This document shows, piece by piece, positions 25,194 to 37,324 of a stretch of DNA of 64,000 nucleotides (positions are counted from its first letter, which is position 1; the number at the start of each line of letters is the position of its first letter). The stretch spans positions 407,501-471,500 of the forward strand of contig JACVTC010000117.1 in assembly GCA_016946835.1 (NCBI GenBank), written 5' to 3'. Origin of the DNA: Neocallimastix lanati (nom. inval.). Its lineage: Eukaryota > Neocallimastigomycota > Neocallimastigomycetes > Neocallimastigales > Neocallimastigaceae. The position numbers and the translations under genes are program-made. Below the pieces are notes generated by a model that saw only the letters and a list, made by a program, of their open reading frames with translations, was not told the origin of the DNA and did not search any database.

Positions 25194-25966
25194 TGTAAAG
25201 ATATTATTAATATCTTTATAAATTTTAATTAAATTTAATCATAAATTTAAGTAAAATTGAAATAAATCTATTAAAAATCACGTGTATAAAATTATTGCAA
25301 ATAATTTTAAACAAAACTTCGACTTCTTCCCAATCATATTAATAAATTAAAAATTTCTCTTGTGAAACTAGTAATTGAAAATCATTTCTTTTTATGTAAT
25401 TTAATTTAAATAATAAGAGTTAAGGTTTTTTACAAGATAAATTAACAACATGAAACTATGCAATTAGTCATGTTGAAACTTACGGCATTTTATGCTAAAT
25501 TTATATTAAATAATTATGACAACTTTTATATTATTTTAAAATAGAAAATATATAATAAATTTACTAATAATATTTAAATAATAAATAAATAATAAATGAA
25601 CTCAATTAGAATTGATTATATTTATTTTAGTTATTAATTATAATTCTCTTTATTTAGTAATAGTTAATTATTTATTATTAGTTTAGGTTAGTATTGTTTT
25701 TAAATAAATAGTTAGATAATATAATTCAATAGGAATTATATATTCTAAATGTAATAAGATAAAAATATAAATAGTTAACCAAATTTCATGTATTTTAATC
25801 GATGTAATTGTTATTAACGATTTATTGTTAATAACACTAATAATTAATAAAGATTATTTTAAAATCTAAATATAATAAAACTTATTTGTTTATAAAACAT
25901 TTTTGTGTTATTTAGTGTTATTATAATTTTTGACTTATAATCTATTTTTTAAATCAAAACTTTATA
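25194..25966 (+). repeat. 5' LTR of element B
   Basis: 773 bp; pairs with 31208-31980. Confidence 0.9.
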
Positions 25967-26346
25967 ATAACAATTACCTTTTTCTCTCAATAAAATACGT
26001 TATAAGTCAAGATTATAACACGTGATACGTTAACAGTGGCTTGTGTGTGGCTTGATTCAAAATATTTTTTTTTACCAGTTTTAGATTATTGCTACCAGTT
26101 TCAGAATATTGCCACCAGCTCTATAATATTGCTACCGAAATTACAATTACACGTCTTAGAACAAGATTCGAAAAACCATAAACCTTTAATATTTTAATTT
26201 ATAACGTTACGTTTACTCGACAGCACCGCTTCAAAGGATAGAGCTAGATCGACTAGATGAAAAAACGTTATAGTTTGAAATATTTATTTGTTTGATATTT
26301 TTGTTAAAGAAATTGCAAAAATTTAAGTCAATTTAAAATAATCAAA
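25967..26346 (+). other. Leader of element B
   Basis: Begins ATAACAATTACC (same position as in A). It holds three degenerate ~21 bp units with TACCAGTTT / TGCTACCAG (26070-26140), recalling the CTACCAGTT units of A's leader. The conserved block TTTACTCGACAGCACC...AGAGCTAGATCGAC lies at 26212-26252. Confidence 0.65.
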
Positions 26347-29300
26347 TTGGAGGGATTTAACAACCTAATAAGAAGATTCGAAGACCTTAACCTGCAAGAA
26401 ATGAATCAAGAGAATCATCAAGTTCTGCCCCGTAACAATCAAAAGATTGTTAACGAACCACCGCTATTTTCTGGAATCAAGAAGGACTTTGATGGCTTCC
26501 TTACAAGAGCTGAAATAGCTATGGAAGCCAATCCACAAGGTTTCAATAACGACCATACAAAGGTCAGATTTATAATTTCTTATCTTGTCGGTGATCCCTT
26601 GATATGGGCCTCAAACTTGCGAAGAAATAATGATCCCCTGCTCAATGTTTATGAAGATTTTATTCAAGAATTAAGAAATCAATTTGGAGAGCAGGACATG
26701 AGCACAGTTGTCGCAAACGGTAAATTATGCAGCATCCGACAACATAAATTTGGTCATGTTAGTGAGTATATAAATGAATTTAATAAAATCAGCAGACATT
26801 CAGATTTTAACGATTCTGCTAAGATTTATATGTTTGTAAAAGGACTTCACTACAAGATGAGGGAGCACCTTGCAGTGGTAAATCCAAATCCCAACAACTT
26901 AAGAAGACTTTTCACTGATGTCCTTAGTATCGAAAGCTTAACTAAGAGACATGAAATAAATGAATTTTTCTATCATAATTATTACCATCGTAAGGAAATA
27001 AATAATAATAATCATGCGTCTACTAGTGACCCAATGGAAATAGATTTATACAGAATTAAGAGAGGACAAACGAATACAAGTTACTTCCCTTCTAACCAGA
27101 AATTATATCAAGAAAACTCGAATTCAAGAGATGAAGAAAGAAGGAAAGGATTGTGCTATTATTGTAAAAAACCAGGTCATCGCTATTTTAACTGTCCAAA
27201 TAAGAAGAAACCTGCCGGAGTCAAGATTATCAGTAAACAAGAAAACACCGCTACCACACCCTCAAGTAGTTTAAGAAGAATTAGAAGAATCAACAGCCAA
27301 GAAGATATTGTCAAAGTTAGAAAAATCGTGGAAGAACAAAACTCACTTTTGACAAAGAAAAGTAATATCATTGATTTCTATATTAAAACAAACGATACAG
27401 AAGAAGTAAAAGCAAGAGTTTTGATTGATTCTGGATCAGATCTTAACTTTATTCACCCAGAATTTGCGAAGGCTTTTGGAATCAAAACCCAACAAATTGA
27501 AGAACCATTCCGTGTTACTGGTCTTGGTTACGGAATATCAACAGTTAAAAAGGAAACGGAGAAGTGCATTTTACGTTTAAAAAATCACTTAGAAACCATT
27601 CAATTGTATGTACTCAGAATTCCTGATGTTGATATTATTTTAGGCCTACCTTGGATTGAGAAGCATTCGCCTTATAATTACCACGACGCAAAGAAGATCT
27701 CCTTTGGCTCAGGATTTTGCGCTAGACACTGTAATAACGGTAAAAGAAAAAGAAAGAACAAGATCAAGAACAAGAAAAAGAACAAAGGAAAAGAATCTGC
27801 TACCGACTTGGAAGAAAATAAAATTATTGAAGACTCAAGAAAAAGAAAATCTTTCTTTGACTCCGATTCCGAATCTGATTCTGAAGAAGAAATTTCTATT
27901 CGTGGCCGCCGAACTCGTATTAGAACTTGTACTGAATTTATTAATAGTGATAGTGATAGTGATATTAATGATACTTTTATGTTAGATAATTTTAGTGATA
28001 GCATTAGTGATAGTGATAACTTTAGCGATAGTGATGATATTATTGTTATGAATTGTGATAGTAAAATTAGTACTAATAGTTTAAGGATTTTAAAGAAAAT
28101 TTGTGAATCTAGTAAATGTAAGAAATTAAATGTAATTGAAAAATGTAATGATGAAGATAATAATTTAAATAAAGATGGTGAAAAGGTCGAAGTACCTGAA
28201 ATCTATTTGATGTTTAAAGAAGTGTTTAATGAAAATAATTGTAATGTGTTACCTCCGCATCGTAATTATGATTGTGAAATTAAATTAAAAGATAATTGTA
28301 GTCTATTTTATGGTCCGTTGTACCCTTTAACTGAAACGGAGAGAGAAGAATTAAAGAAATATTTAGAAGAGAATTTAAAAAAGGGTTTTATTAGGAAATC
28401 TTCTTCTCCTGCTGGTGCACCTATTTTATTTGTTAGAAAAAAGGATGGTACTTATAGACTAGTTATTGATTATAGAAAATTGAACGAAATGACCATCCGT
28501 AACTCTTATCCACTTCCTTTAATTAGTGAATTGTTGGATAGAGTTAAAGGTGCTAAATATTTTACTAAGTTAGATTTAAAATCTGCTTATAACTTAGTAA
28601 GAATTAAAGAAGGTGACGAGTACAAAACTGCCTTTCGTACAAGATACGGGCACTTTGAATATCTCGTTATGCCTTTTGGGCTTAAGAATGCCCCTGCTAC
28701 ATTCCAACATTTTATAAATGATGTTCTCAGTGATTACTTAGATGATTTTGTAATCTCTTACATTGATGACATTTTAATTTATTCTAATACTTTAGAAGAA
28801 CATCATGTACATGTTAAGAAAGTTTTAAGAAAATTGTTAGAGAATCATTTAGTTGTTAAATTAGAAAAGTGTGAATTTGATGTAACTGAAACTACCTTTC
28901 TTGGTTATGTTTTATCAAGAGATGGAATTAAAATGGATAAAGAAAAAGTTAAAGCAATTTTAGATTGGCCTGTTCCAACAAACGTTAAAGAAATTCAATC
29001 GTTTATTGGACTTTGTAATTATTACAGAATTTTTATTAAAGACTTTGCGAAAATTGCAAATCCTCTCCACAAATTAACTAGAAAAAATGTTCCTTTTAAT
29101 TGGAGTTCTGAACAACAAAAAGCGTTTGATACTTTAAAAGAATTATTTACTACTGCTCCTATTTTGAAACATCCTGATAGCAACAAACAATTCATTGTTG
29201 AAACTGATGCTAGTAATTTTGCTGTTGGTGCAATTCTTTCTCAGGAATTTGATGGGCATTTGCATCCAATTGCTTTTATTTCTACTAGCTTAACTAATTC

Positions 29301-31170
29301 CCAAAGAAATTACCCTATCTATGACAAAGAACTTCTTGCTATTAAAGTTGCATTGGAAGGATGGAGACATTACTTAGAAGGAGCTCGCCATCAGTTTATT
29401 ATTTATACTGATCATAAGAATTTAACTTTCCCTCGAAAACCTGAACTTCTTTCCCAACGCCAAATTCGTTGGTATGAATTCTTATCTAGATTTGATTTTA
29501 AACTAATTTACAGAGCTGGTAAAAAGTCAGGTAAACCAGATATTTTATCAAGACGTAGTGATCATTTATTTGCTAGTGTTCGTCCTATTTCATGCGTTAT
29601 TAATTCATGTAGTTTTAAGAATGATTCTTTAATCTCCTCTATTCATGATTCTCTAGCTAATGATGAATTCTATTGCAAAATAACTGAATTTCTTAAAAAT
29701 GATAAATCAAAAGATCCCCCTTTTAGTAAAATCGATAAATTTTCTCTTGACAAAAATGGTTATTTACTTTTTGAAAATTTAATTTATGTTCCCAATAAAA
29801 TTAGAATAAGAGTTTTAGAACTCCATCATGACTCTATTTCTGCTGGTCATTTTGGAATTAATAAAACTATTGAACTTATTTCTCGTAATTTCTGGTGGCC
29901 TAAATTACAAAAAGATGTTAAAATGTTTATTAAATCTTGTGAAATTTGTTCAAAATCCAAAATCCCAAGACATAAGCCATATGGTTTACTTTCTCCACTT
30001 TCTACACCAAATAGAGCCTGGTCTGCTATCTCTATGGATTTTATTGTTGAACTTCCGAAATCCAAAGATATGACCACTATAATGGTTGTTGTGGATCGCT
30101 TAACTAAAATGGCTCATTTTATACCATTTAGATGTCTTCCTACTGCTTCTATTGCTGCTGATTCTTTCATTGCTAATATTTTTAAACTTCATGGTTTCCC
30201 CGATTCTATTATTTCTGATCGTGGTTCTCAATTTACCTCTGATTTTTGGAATCGTCTTTGCTCTCTTTTAAATATTAAGCATTCTTTTTCTACTGCTAAT
30301 CACCCGCAGACTGATGGTCAAACGGAGAGGGTGAACTCGATATTGGAACAATATCTTCGTTGTTTCATTAACGAAAAACAAAATAATTGGTTTGATTTAT
30401 TACCTTTTGCAGAATTTTCCTATAATAATACTTTACAACAGTCAATAAATCAATCACCTTTTTTTGCAAATTATGGTTTTAATCCGAAATTTAATCCTGA
30501 AATTCCTTCAAATGAGAATCCGCATAGAGCTGAGAAAAGAATATTAAATATTAATGAAAACATTAAATTTTTAAAAGAAAACTTAGAGCAAGCAAAAAAG
30601 ACTTATAAGAAATATGCAGATCTGAAAAGAATGGATTCTCCAGATTTTAAAGTAGGAAATAAAGTTTATCTTTTAAAGGGTAATACAACAAAGAAAAATA
30701 GAAAATTATCTGATCAACTAATAGGACCTTTTGAAATAATAAGAAAAGTTAGTGACTTAGCGTACGAACTTAAACTTCCTAATAATATGCGTTGTCACCC
30801 TGTATTTCATGTTTCACTTCTCGAACCTTACCATGAAAATGAATTTTCAAACAGAAGAAATACTCGTAGAAGAAATATTAATCTTAATACGGATACAATT
30901 GATAGAACTCCTGAAAGAATAATTAAAATGAAAACCTTTAACAATAAGAATCGTTACTTGATTAAATGGAAAGGATGCGATTTTAGTGAAAATACTTGGA
31001 TTGATGAAGATCAAATTCTTGATAGACAATTAATACAAGAATATTACAGAAAAGAAAAGAAGAACAAATCTTCGAATGTTAACAACGAATTCTGTCAACC
31101 ACCTGATGATGCAAACGAGTACTATGTTAGACATAAATATCAACCTTTTGTAATTGATCTTCCTTCTTAA
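26347..31170 (+). CDS. Gag-pol polyprotein of element B with C-terminal chromodomain
   Basis: One long frame of about 1600 codons. In order: capsid-like gag (about 35-225); CCHC zinc knuckle CYYCKKPGHRYFNC near 265; aspartic protease [11 protein letters not shown] near 360; a Ser/Asp-rich linker (about 500-580) with alternating S-D codons; reverse transcriptase with YIDDILIYS near 820; RNase [14 protein letters not shown] near 955; integrase with HHCC-type H..H..C..C (HHDSISAGHFG, CEICSKS) and catalytic-site motifs SMDFIVELP and [10 protein letters not shown] (about 1165-1390); and a chromodomain YLIKWKGCDFSENTWIDED near 1535. This is the chromovirus order, as in Dictyostelium Skipper. The first in-frame ATG lies slightly inside the open frame, near 26401, so the exact start is uncertain. 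Confidence 0.92.
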   Translation: MEGFNNLIRRFEDLNLQEMNQENHQVLPRNNQKIVNEPPLFSGIKKDFDGFLTRAEIAMEANPQGFNNDHTKVRFIISYLVGDPLIWASNLRRNNDPLLNVYEDFIQELRNQFGEQDMSTVVANGKLCSIRQHKFGHVSEYINEFNKISRHSDFNDSAKIYMFVKGLHYKMREHLAVVNPNPNNLRRLFTDVLSIESLTKRHEINEFFYHNYYHRKEINNNNHASTSDPMEIDLYRIKRGQTNTSYFPSNQKLYQENSNSRDEERRKGLCYYCKKPGHRYFNCPNKKKPAGVKIISKQENTATTPSSSLRRIRRINSQEDIVKVRKIVEEQNSLLTKKSNIIDFYIKTNDTEEVKARVLIDSGSDLNFIHPEFAKAFGIKTQQIEEPFRVTGLGYGISTVKKETEKCILRLKNHLETIQLYVLRIPDVDIILGLPWIEKHSPYNYHDAKKISFGSGFCARHCNNGKRKRKNKIKNKKKNKGKESATDLEENKIIEDSRKRKSFFDSDSESDSEEEISIRGRRTRIRTCTEFINSDSDSDINDTFMLDNFSDSISDSDNFSDSDDIIVMNCDSKISTNSLRILKKICESSKCKKLNVIEKCNDEDNNLNKDGEKVEVPEIYLMFKEVFNENNCNVLPPHRNYDCEIKLKDNCSLFYGPLYPLTETEREELKKYLEENLKKGFIRKSSSPAGAPILFVRKKDGTYRLVIDYRKLNEMTIRNSYPLPLISELLDRVKGAKYFTKLDLKSAYNLVRIKEGDEYKTAFRTRYGHFEYLVMPFGLKNAPATFQHFINDVLSDYLDDFVISYIDDILIYSNTLEEHHVHVKKVLRKLLENHLVVKLEKCEFDVTETTFLGYVLSRDGIKMDKEKVKAILDWPVPTNVKEIQSFIGLCNYYRIFIKDFAKIANPLHKLTRKNVPFNWSSEQQKAFDTLKELFTTAPILKHPDSNKQFIVETDASNFAVGAILSQEFDGHLHPIAFISTSLTNSQRNYPIYDKELLAIKVALEGWRHYLEGARHQFIIYTDHKNLTFPRKPELLSQRQIRWYEFLSRFDFKLIYRAGKKSGKPDILSRRSDHLFASVRPISCVINSCSFKNDSLISSIHDSLANDEFYCKITEFLKNDKSKDPPFSKIDKFSLDKNGYLLFENLIYVPNKIRIRVLELHHDSISAGHFGINKTIELISRNFWWPKLQKDVKMFIKSCEICSKSKIPRHKPYGLLSPLSTPNRAWSAISMDFIVELPKSKDMTTIMVVVDRLTKMAHFIPFRCLPTASIAADSFIANIFKLHGFPDSIISDRGSQFTSDFWNRLCSLLNIKHSFSTANHPQTDGQTERVNSILEQYLRCFINEKQNNWFDLLPFAEFSYNNTLQQSINQSPFFANYGFNPKFNPEIPSNENPHRAEKRILNINENIKFLKENLEQAKKTYKKYADLKRMDSPDFKVGNKVYLLKGNTTKKNRKLSDQLIGPFEIIRKVSDLAYELKLPNNMRCHPVFHVSLLEPYHENEFSNRRNTRRRNINLNTDTIDRTPERIIKMKTFNNKNRYLIKWKGCDFSENTWIDEDQILDRQLIQEYYRKEKKNKSSNVNNEFCQPPDDANEYYVRHKYQPFVIDLPS

Positions 31171-31207
31171 AGTTAATCTCGCAGGAGCTCGACTTAAGGG
31201 GCGAGAT
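31171..31207 (+). other. Polypurine-tract region of element B
   Basis: GCAGGAGCTCGACTTAAGGG then GCGAGAT immediately precedes the 3' LTR. The same motif precedes the 3' LTR of element A (36122-36149). Confidence 0.6.
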
Positions 31208-31980
31208 TGTAAAGATATTATTAATATCTTTATAAATTTTAATTAAATTTAATCATAAATTTAAGTAAAATTGAAATAAATCTATTAAAAATCACGTGTA
31301 TAAAATTATTGCAAATAATTTTAAACAAAACTTCGACTTCTTCCCAATCATATTAATAAATTAAAAATTTCTCTTGTGAAACTAGTAATTGAAAATCATT
31401 TCTTTTTATGTAATTTAATTTAAATAATAAGAGTTAAGGTTTTTTACAAGATAAATTAACAACATGAAACTATGCAATTAGTCATGTTGAAACTTGCGGC
31501 ATTTTATGCTAAAATTATATTAAATAATTATGACAACTTTTATATTAATTTTAAATAGAAAATATATAATAAATTTACTAATAATATTTAAATAATAAAT
31601 AAATAATAAATGAACTCAATTAGAATTGATTATATTTATTTTAGTTATTAATTATAATTCTCTTTATTTAGTAATAGTTAATTATTTATTATTAGTTTAG
31701 GTTAGTATTGTTTTTAAATAAATAGTTAGATAATATAATTCAATAGGAATTATATATTCTAAATGTAATAAGATAAAAATATAAATAGTTAACCAAATTT
31801 CATGTATTTTAATCGATGTAATTGTTATTAACGATTTATTGTTAATAACACTAATAATTAATAAAGATTATTTTAAAATCTAAATATAATAAAACTTATT
31901 TGTTTATAAAACATTTTTGTGTTATTTAGTGTTATTATAATTTTTGACTTATAATCTATTTTTTAAATCAAAACTTTATA
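31208..31980 (+). repeat. 3' LTR of element B
   Basis: 773 bp, followed by the CAACC duplication and then by the continuation of element A. Confidence 0.9.
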
Positions 31981-31985
31981 CAACC

Positions 31986-34900
31986 AGAACTATAATCAAA
32001 ATTTATATGTTGAAAATAAAAGAGACTTTTCTGAAGAAAAGAAAAAAGGTCTTTGTTTTTTATGTAAACAACCAGGACACTTACAGTTTAATTGTCCTAA
32101 CAGAAAAAGACCTTCTGGAGTTAAACACAAGAATAAAATTAGAGAAACAGATGAAAATCTTCCATCGGCAAAATTAAGAAGAATTAGAATGATCAAGGAA
32201 TCCGATGATGCTCAAAAAATTAGAGCTATTACTGATGAAGAAAATGCTATGAATAAAAGAAAGAACAATATAATTACTTTCTATATAAAAACAAATGATA
32301 TTGAAGAAGTTCCAGTTAGGGTTCTTATCGACTCTGGCTCGGATTTGAATTTTATTCATCCTTCGTTCGTTAATAAAAACAAAATTAAATTGAATGAAGT
32401 TAAAAGATCTTTCAATGTTACTGGACTAGGATATGGTATCTCTACCATCTACGAACAAACTGAAAAGTGTATCTTACGATTCAAGAACCATTTTGAAGTT
32501 ATTCAACTCTATGCACTTTATATTCCTGATGTAGATATCATTCTAGGTATTCCTTGGATTGAAAAGCATTGTCCAATGAATTATCATGATTCAAGAAAAA
32601 TATCCTTTCCTTCTGGTTATTGCGCTAGGAACTGTAATAATGGTAAAAGAAAAAGAAAAAACAAAAATAGAAGCAAGAAAGGTTCAAAGAAGTGTAAGAT
32701 CGATATCGAACCTGAAGAAGAAAATTCCTATGAACCAAGTACTCCATATAAGTGTAAACCCCTCTGGGATTCCGAATCAGAAAGCGAAGCTGAATACGTC
32801 CGTGGAAGAAAAGTTAGAACCATTAATGATAGTGATAGTGATAGTGATAGTGATAGTATTAATATTAGTGTTATAGATAATGATTGTAGTAAAGAAAAAA
32901 TTAACTTTTGTAATTTTAGAAAACTTAGTACAATAGATAAAATCAAAAAATCATGTAATTTTATTAAATCATGTAAAAATGAAATTTTAAATAAAGAAAG
33001 TAAATTGGTCGCCGAACCAACAAACTATTTTTTTTCTTATCAAAATTGTGTGTTAGACAATTTGTGTAACTGTCTGATTATTCAGAATTTAGATAATAAT
33101 AATATTGTTAACGATAGTGATAATAAAATTTCTATTCCTCCTTGTTATCTCGATTATATTGAAGTTTTTGATGAAAAGAATTGTGATAAATTACCTCCCC
33201 ATAGAGAATATGATTGTGAAATAAATTTAAAGGATAATTCAATTCTATTCTATGGTCCTATTTATCCTTTAACAGAAGCAGAAAGGGATGAATTGAAAAA
33301 GTATATTAAAGAAAACTTAGCAAAAGGATTTATTAGAAAATCCAAATCACCAGCTGGTGCCCCTGTCTTATTTGTTAAAAAGAAAGATGGCACTTTGAGA
33401 TTATGTATTGATTACAGAAAATTAAATGAAATGACTATTAGAAATTCATATCCTTTACCATTAATAAGTGAATTAATTGACAGAGTTAAAGGTGCTAAAT
33501 ATTTTACTAAGTTAGATCTTAAATCTGCATATAACTTAGTAAGAATAAAAGAAGGTGATGAGTATAAGACTGCTTTTAGAACTCGTTATGGACATTATGA
33601 ATATCTTGTTATGCCTTTTGGGTTAAAGAATGCACCTGCTACATTTCAACATTTTATAAATGATGTTCTTAGTGACTACTTAGATGATTTTGTTATCTCA
33701 TATATCGACGATATTCTTATTTATTCAAATAACTTAGAAGAACATCATGAACATGTTAGAAAAGTGTTGAAAAAACTTTTAGATAATAATTTATATGTTA
33801 AACTAGAAAAATGTGAATTCGATGTAACGGAAACCTCCTTCCTGGGCTACATCATATCTAAAGATGGTCTTAAACCTGATCCTGAAAAAATTAAAGCTAT
33901 TTTAGATTGGCCTGTACCTACTAATGTCAAAGAAGTTCAGTCATTTATTGGACTTTGTAATTATTATAGAGTTTTCATTAAAGATTTTGCCAAAATAGCT
34001 TTACCAATACATAAACTCACTCGTAAAAATGTACCTTTTATTTGGGGACCTGAGCAACAGAATGCTTTTGTTAAATTGAAAGAACTTTTCACATCTGCTC
34101 CAATTTTAATTAATCCTGATAGTAATAAACCGTTTATCGTTGAAACTGATGCTAGTAACTTTGCAGTTGGAGCTGTTCTTTCTCAAGAAGTTGATGGCAA
34201 TCTCCATCCAGTTGCCTTTATTTCTTCGAGTTTGACTAAGTCTCAAAGAAACTACCCCATTTATGATAAGGAACTTCTCGCTATTAAAGTTGCTTTAGAG
34301 CAATGGCGTCACTTTTTAGAGGGTGCTCGTCATCCCTTTACTATTTACACTGATCATAAAAATTTAACATTTCCTAGAAAACCGGAAATGCTTTTGCAAC
34401 GTCAAATTAGATGGTATGAATTTTTATCTCGTTTTGATTTTAATATTGTCTATAGATCTGGGAAAAAATCGGGTAAACCTGATTTACTATCTAGGAGAAG
34501 TGATCATTTATTTAATTTTGAATTTAATTCTTCTTGTCGTGTTATTAACTGTTTTACTATTAATAATGATACCCTTGCTAATTCTATTTTGAATGCTCTT
34601 GAGAATGATGAATTCTATAATTCTGTTAAATCATCCTTATCTATTAATAATGCTGTTAACCCTAAAATTCAAAATATTAATAAATTTATGATTGATAAAG
34701 AAGGATTTTTACTCTTTAATAATCTGATTTATGTTCCTAAATCGATTCGAACGAGAGTTCTTGAACTCCATCATGACTCTCCTACTGCTGGTCATTTTGG
34801 TGTTTCTAAGACTCAAGAATTACTTAGCCGCAATTTTTGGTGGCCTAATTTTTCTCTTGATGTTAAAATATTTATTAAGTCTTGTGAAGTTTGCTGTAAA

Positions 34901-36139
34901 TCAAAAATTCCTAGACACAAGCCATATGGACTTCTTTCACCCTTGTCCACTCCTAATAGAGCTTGGTCTGATATTTCTATGGATTTTATCGTTGAATTAT
35001 TTAAGTCTAAAGATATGACTACAATTATGGTTGTTGTTGATCGTTTGACTAAAATGGCTCATTTTATTCCTTTTCGTTGTCTTCCTACTGCCTCAATTGC
35101 TGCTGATGCTTTTATCTCGAATATTTTTAAATTACATGGTTTCCCTGATTCTATTATTTCTGATAGAGGATCGCAATTTACATCTGAATTTTGGAATCGC
35201 TTATGTAAACTTCTTGATATTACTCATTCTCTTTCTACCTCCAACCATCCGGAGACTGATGGTCAAACGGAGAGGGTGAACGGAATATTGGAACAATATC
35301 TTCGTTGTTTCATAAATGAAAGGCAAAATAATTGGGTCGATTTACTACCTTTCGCTGAATTCGCTTACAATAATACTTTACATCAATCTATAAATCAATC
35401 ACCATTCTTCGCAAACTATGGTTTTAATCCTAAATTTAGTCCTGAGATTCCATCCTCAGAAAGACCAAGTAGAGCTGAAAAAAGAATATTAGATATTAAT
35501 AAAAATATTGAATTTTTAAAAAGAAACTTAGAAGAAGCTAAGAAAACTTATAAAAAATACGCCGATTTGAAAAGACTTCCTTCCCCTAATTTCGAAGTCG
35601 GTAAAAAAGTTTGGTTACTTAAAGGATCTACTACTAAGAATGTTAAAAGAAAACTAGCCGATCAATTGATAGGTCCTTTTGAAATAATTGAAAAAGTTAG
35701 TCCCTTAGCGTACAAACTTAAACTACCTAATAATATGCATTGTCATCCAATTTTTCATGTTTCTTTACTTGAACCTTATTATGAGAATGAATTTGAAGAT
35801 AGAAATGTTAATAAACGAAAGAGTATAAATTTAACTACAAATAATTCCGATATGATTCCAGATAAAATAATTAATATGAGAACTTATAAAGGAAAGAATC
35901 GTTTTCTTATCTCTTGGAAAGGATCAAATGAAGACTCTTGGATAGATGAAGATCAAATTTTAGATAAACAATTAATTCAGGAATACTTTAGAAAAAATAA
36001 GAAAAATAAAACAAGAACAAAGGATCAAGAATCTATTAAGAATGATGATCATGCCAATGATTTCATTGTAAGACATAAATATCAACCCTTTGTTATAGAA
36101 CTTCCCTCAAGAAATGATTCTCGCAGGAGCTCGACTTAA
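31986..36139 (+). CDS. Remaining gag-pol of element A with chromodomain
   Basis: Coding sequence resumes directly after the target duplication and includes the zinc knuckle [15 protein letters not shown] long frame follows with an internal ATG at 32189. In order: protease [11 protein letters not shown]; an S-D-rich linker ([11 protein letters not shown]); reverse transcriptase YIDDILIYS; RNase [14 protein letters not shown]; integrase ([37 protein letters not shown]); and chromodomain [17 protein letters not shown]. Protein similarity to element B is high through pol and lower in the linker and C-terminus. The adjacent gag N-terminal part lies left of element B. Confidence 0.9.
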
Positions 36140-36149
36140 AGGGCGAGAT

Positions 36150-36880
36150 TGTAAAGATATGATCAATATCTTTAGTACATTAATTAATTTATTTTGTACA
36201 TTAAATTATTTAATGTAATTCACGTTTACAAAATAATGCTAATGCATTAAATTATGTAAAATATATTAATTTATGAAATTAATTGATTTATGAAAATTAA
36301 TAATAAATTTATATTTCATATAATATATAAATTTAAAAATATAAAATTAATTTTTAAATAACCTAAAATTTAGTAATAAAATATATTAATAATTCTAGTT
36401 TAGTTTAATTTTAGTTTAGTTTAATAATCATAAAAATTAAATAGTAATATATAATTAATAGTATTAATAATAAAAGAATAATAAATAAATAATAAATAAG
36501 AACTTATTCAATTTGAGTCAAAACAAATTGAATAAAAAGCTTATTGAATTAGTTTTAGTTTTTTATAACTTTATTTAATTTTAGATTAGTTTTTGTTTAT
36601 TTTATATTGAATATATATTTAAATAAATAGAAATAGTATATTATAATATAATTAAGAAAAAATATAAATACATGTAAAATTATTCTATTAAAGAAAATGT
36701 AGTTGTTATTAACTATTTTGCAGTTAATAACTAATAAAAAGAATTTTTATAATAAAGTGATTAATAAAAGAATTTTTTTTAAAAAATAAATTTCATTTGA
36801 GTATTGTTATTGATAGTGTTGTTTTTTTGTTTTTTTGTTTTTTTCGTAATTGTAATCTGCTCCATAAGGAACATTTTACA
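36150..36880 (+). repeat. 3' LTR of element A
   Basis: 731 bp, followed by CTCAC, after which MULE sequence resumes. Confidence 0.9.
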
Positions 36881-36885
36881 CTCAC

Positions 36886-36913
36886 TTATATAAATAGTTA
36901 TGTTTTCTTCCAT
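36886..36913 (-). pseudogene. First codons of the interrupted MULE frame
   Basis: The minus-strand ATG at 36911-36913 begins MEENITIYIS and runs into the CTCAC target duplication of LTR element A. The same frame is open on the far side at 23226. This places the transposase start about 1.7 kb inside the right terminus. Confidence 0.55.
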
Positions 36914-37324
36914 TTATAAATTTTAATATATAGTTTTTAATTATATCTTTTAAATTATTATATTAATTATCTAAATAATATTTTTTAATATTAATTCTGA
37001 ACAATTAAATATTCAATTTTTTTTAAAAGATAAAAAGTATTTTAATTATTTCTTTTTCTTTTAATTTTTTTTAAAAAAAAAACAGATACATAAAGTATAT
37101 ATGAAAATATTTTAATTTTTATTATTTAAAAATAAATTATTTATTTAATGTATATAAAAAAAATTTAATTATTTATTTATTCTAAATTAATATTAATTAT
37201 TTTTTTTAATATATACTAATAAAGAATTTATGAATTAATTAATTATTTTATTTATATTATAATCTAATTAAATTATTAACTTTTAAGTCTTTTTAAAACA
37301 ACAAATATATATAGCATTTTTTAG

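Larger units (their letters stand above)
25194..31980 (+). mobile_element. Ty3/gypsy chromodomain LTR retrotransposon B (Skipper-type), nested in A
   Basis: Two 773 bp LTRs (25194-25966 and 31208-31980) start TGTAAAGATATT and end AAAACTTTATA. A 5 bp target duplication CAACC lies at 25189-25193 and 31981-31985. I counted about four differences between the LTRs, so it is young. The internal region has a leader and one long gag-pol frame; the element looks whole. B's pol is similar to A's throughout, but LTR sequences are shared only at the extreme ends (TGTAAAGATAT...), so A and B are distinct subfamilies. Confidence 0.92.
23232..36880 (+). mobile_element. Ty3/gypsy chromodomain LTR retrotransposon A (Skipper-type), split by element B
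   Basis: Two 731 bp LTRs (23232-23962 and 36150-36880) begin TGTAAAGATATG and end GGAACATTTTACA. A 5 bp target duplication CTCAC lies at 23227-23231 and 36881-36885. I saw one difference between the LTRs, so the insertion is recent. The internal coding region has the Ty3/gypsy order of gag, zinc knuckle, protease, reverse transcriptase, RNase H, integrase, chromodomain. It is separated into two parts by insertion of element B at 25193. Excluding B and its duplication, the element is about 6.86 kb. Apart from that insertion it looks largely whole. Confidence 0.9.
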
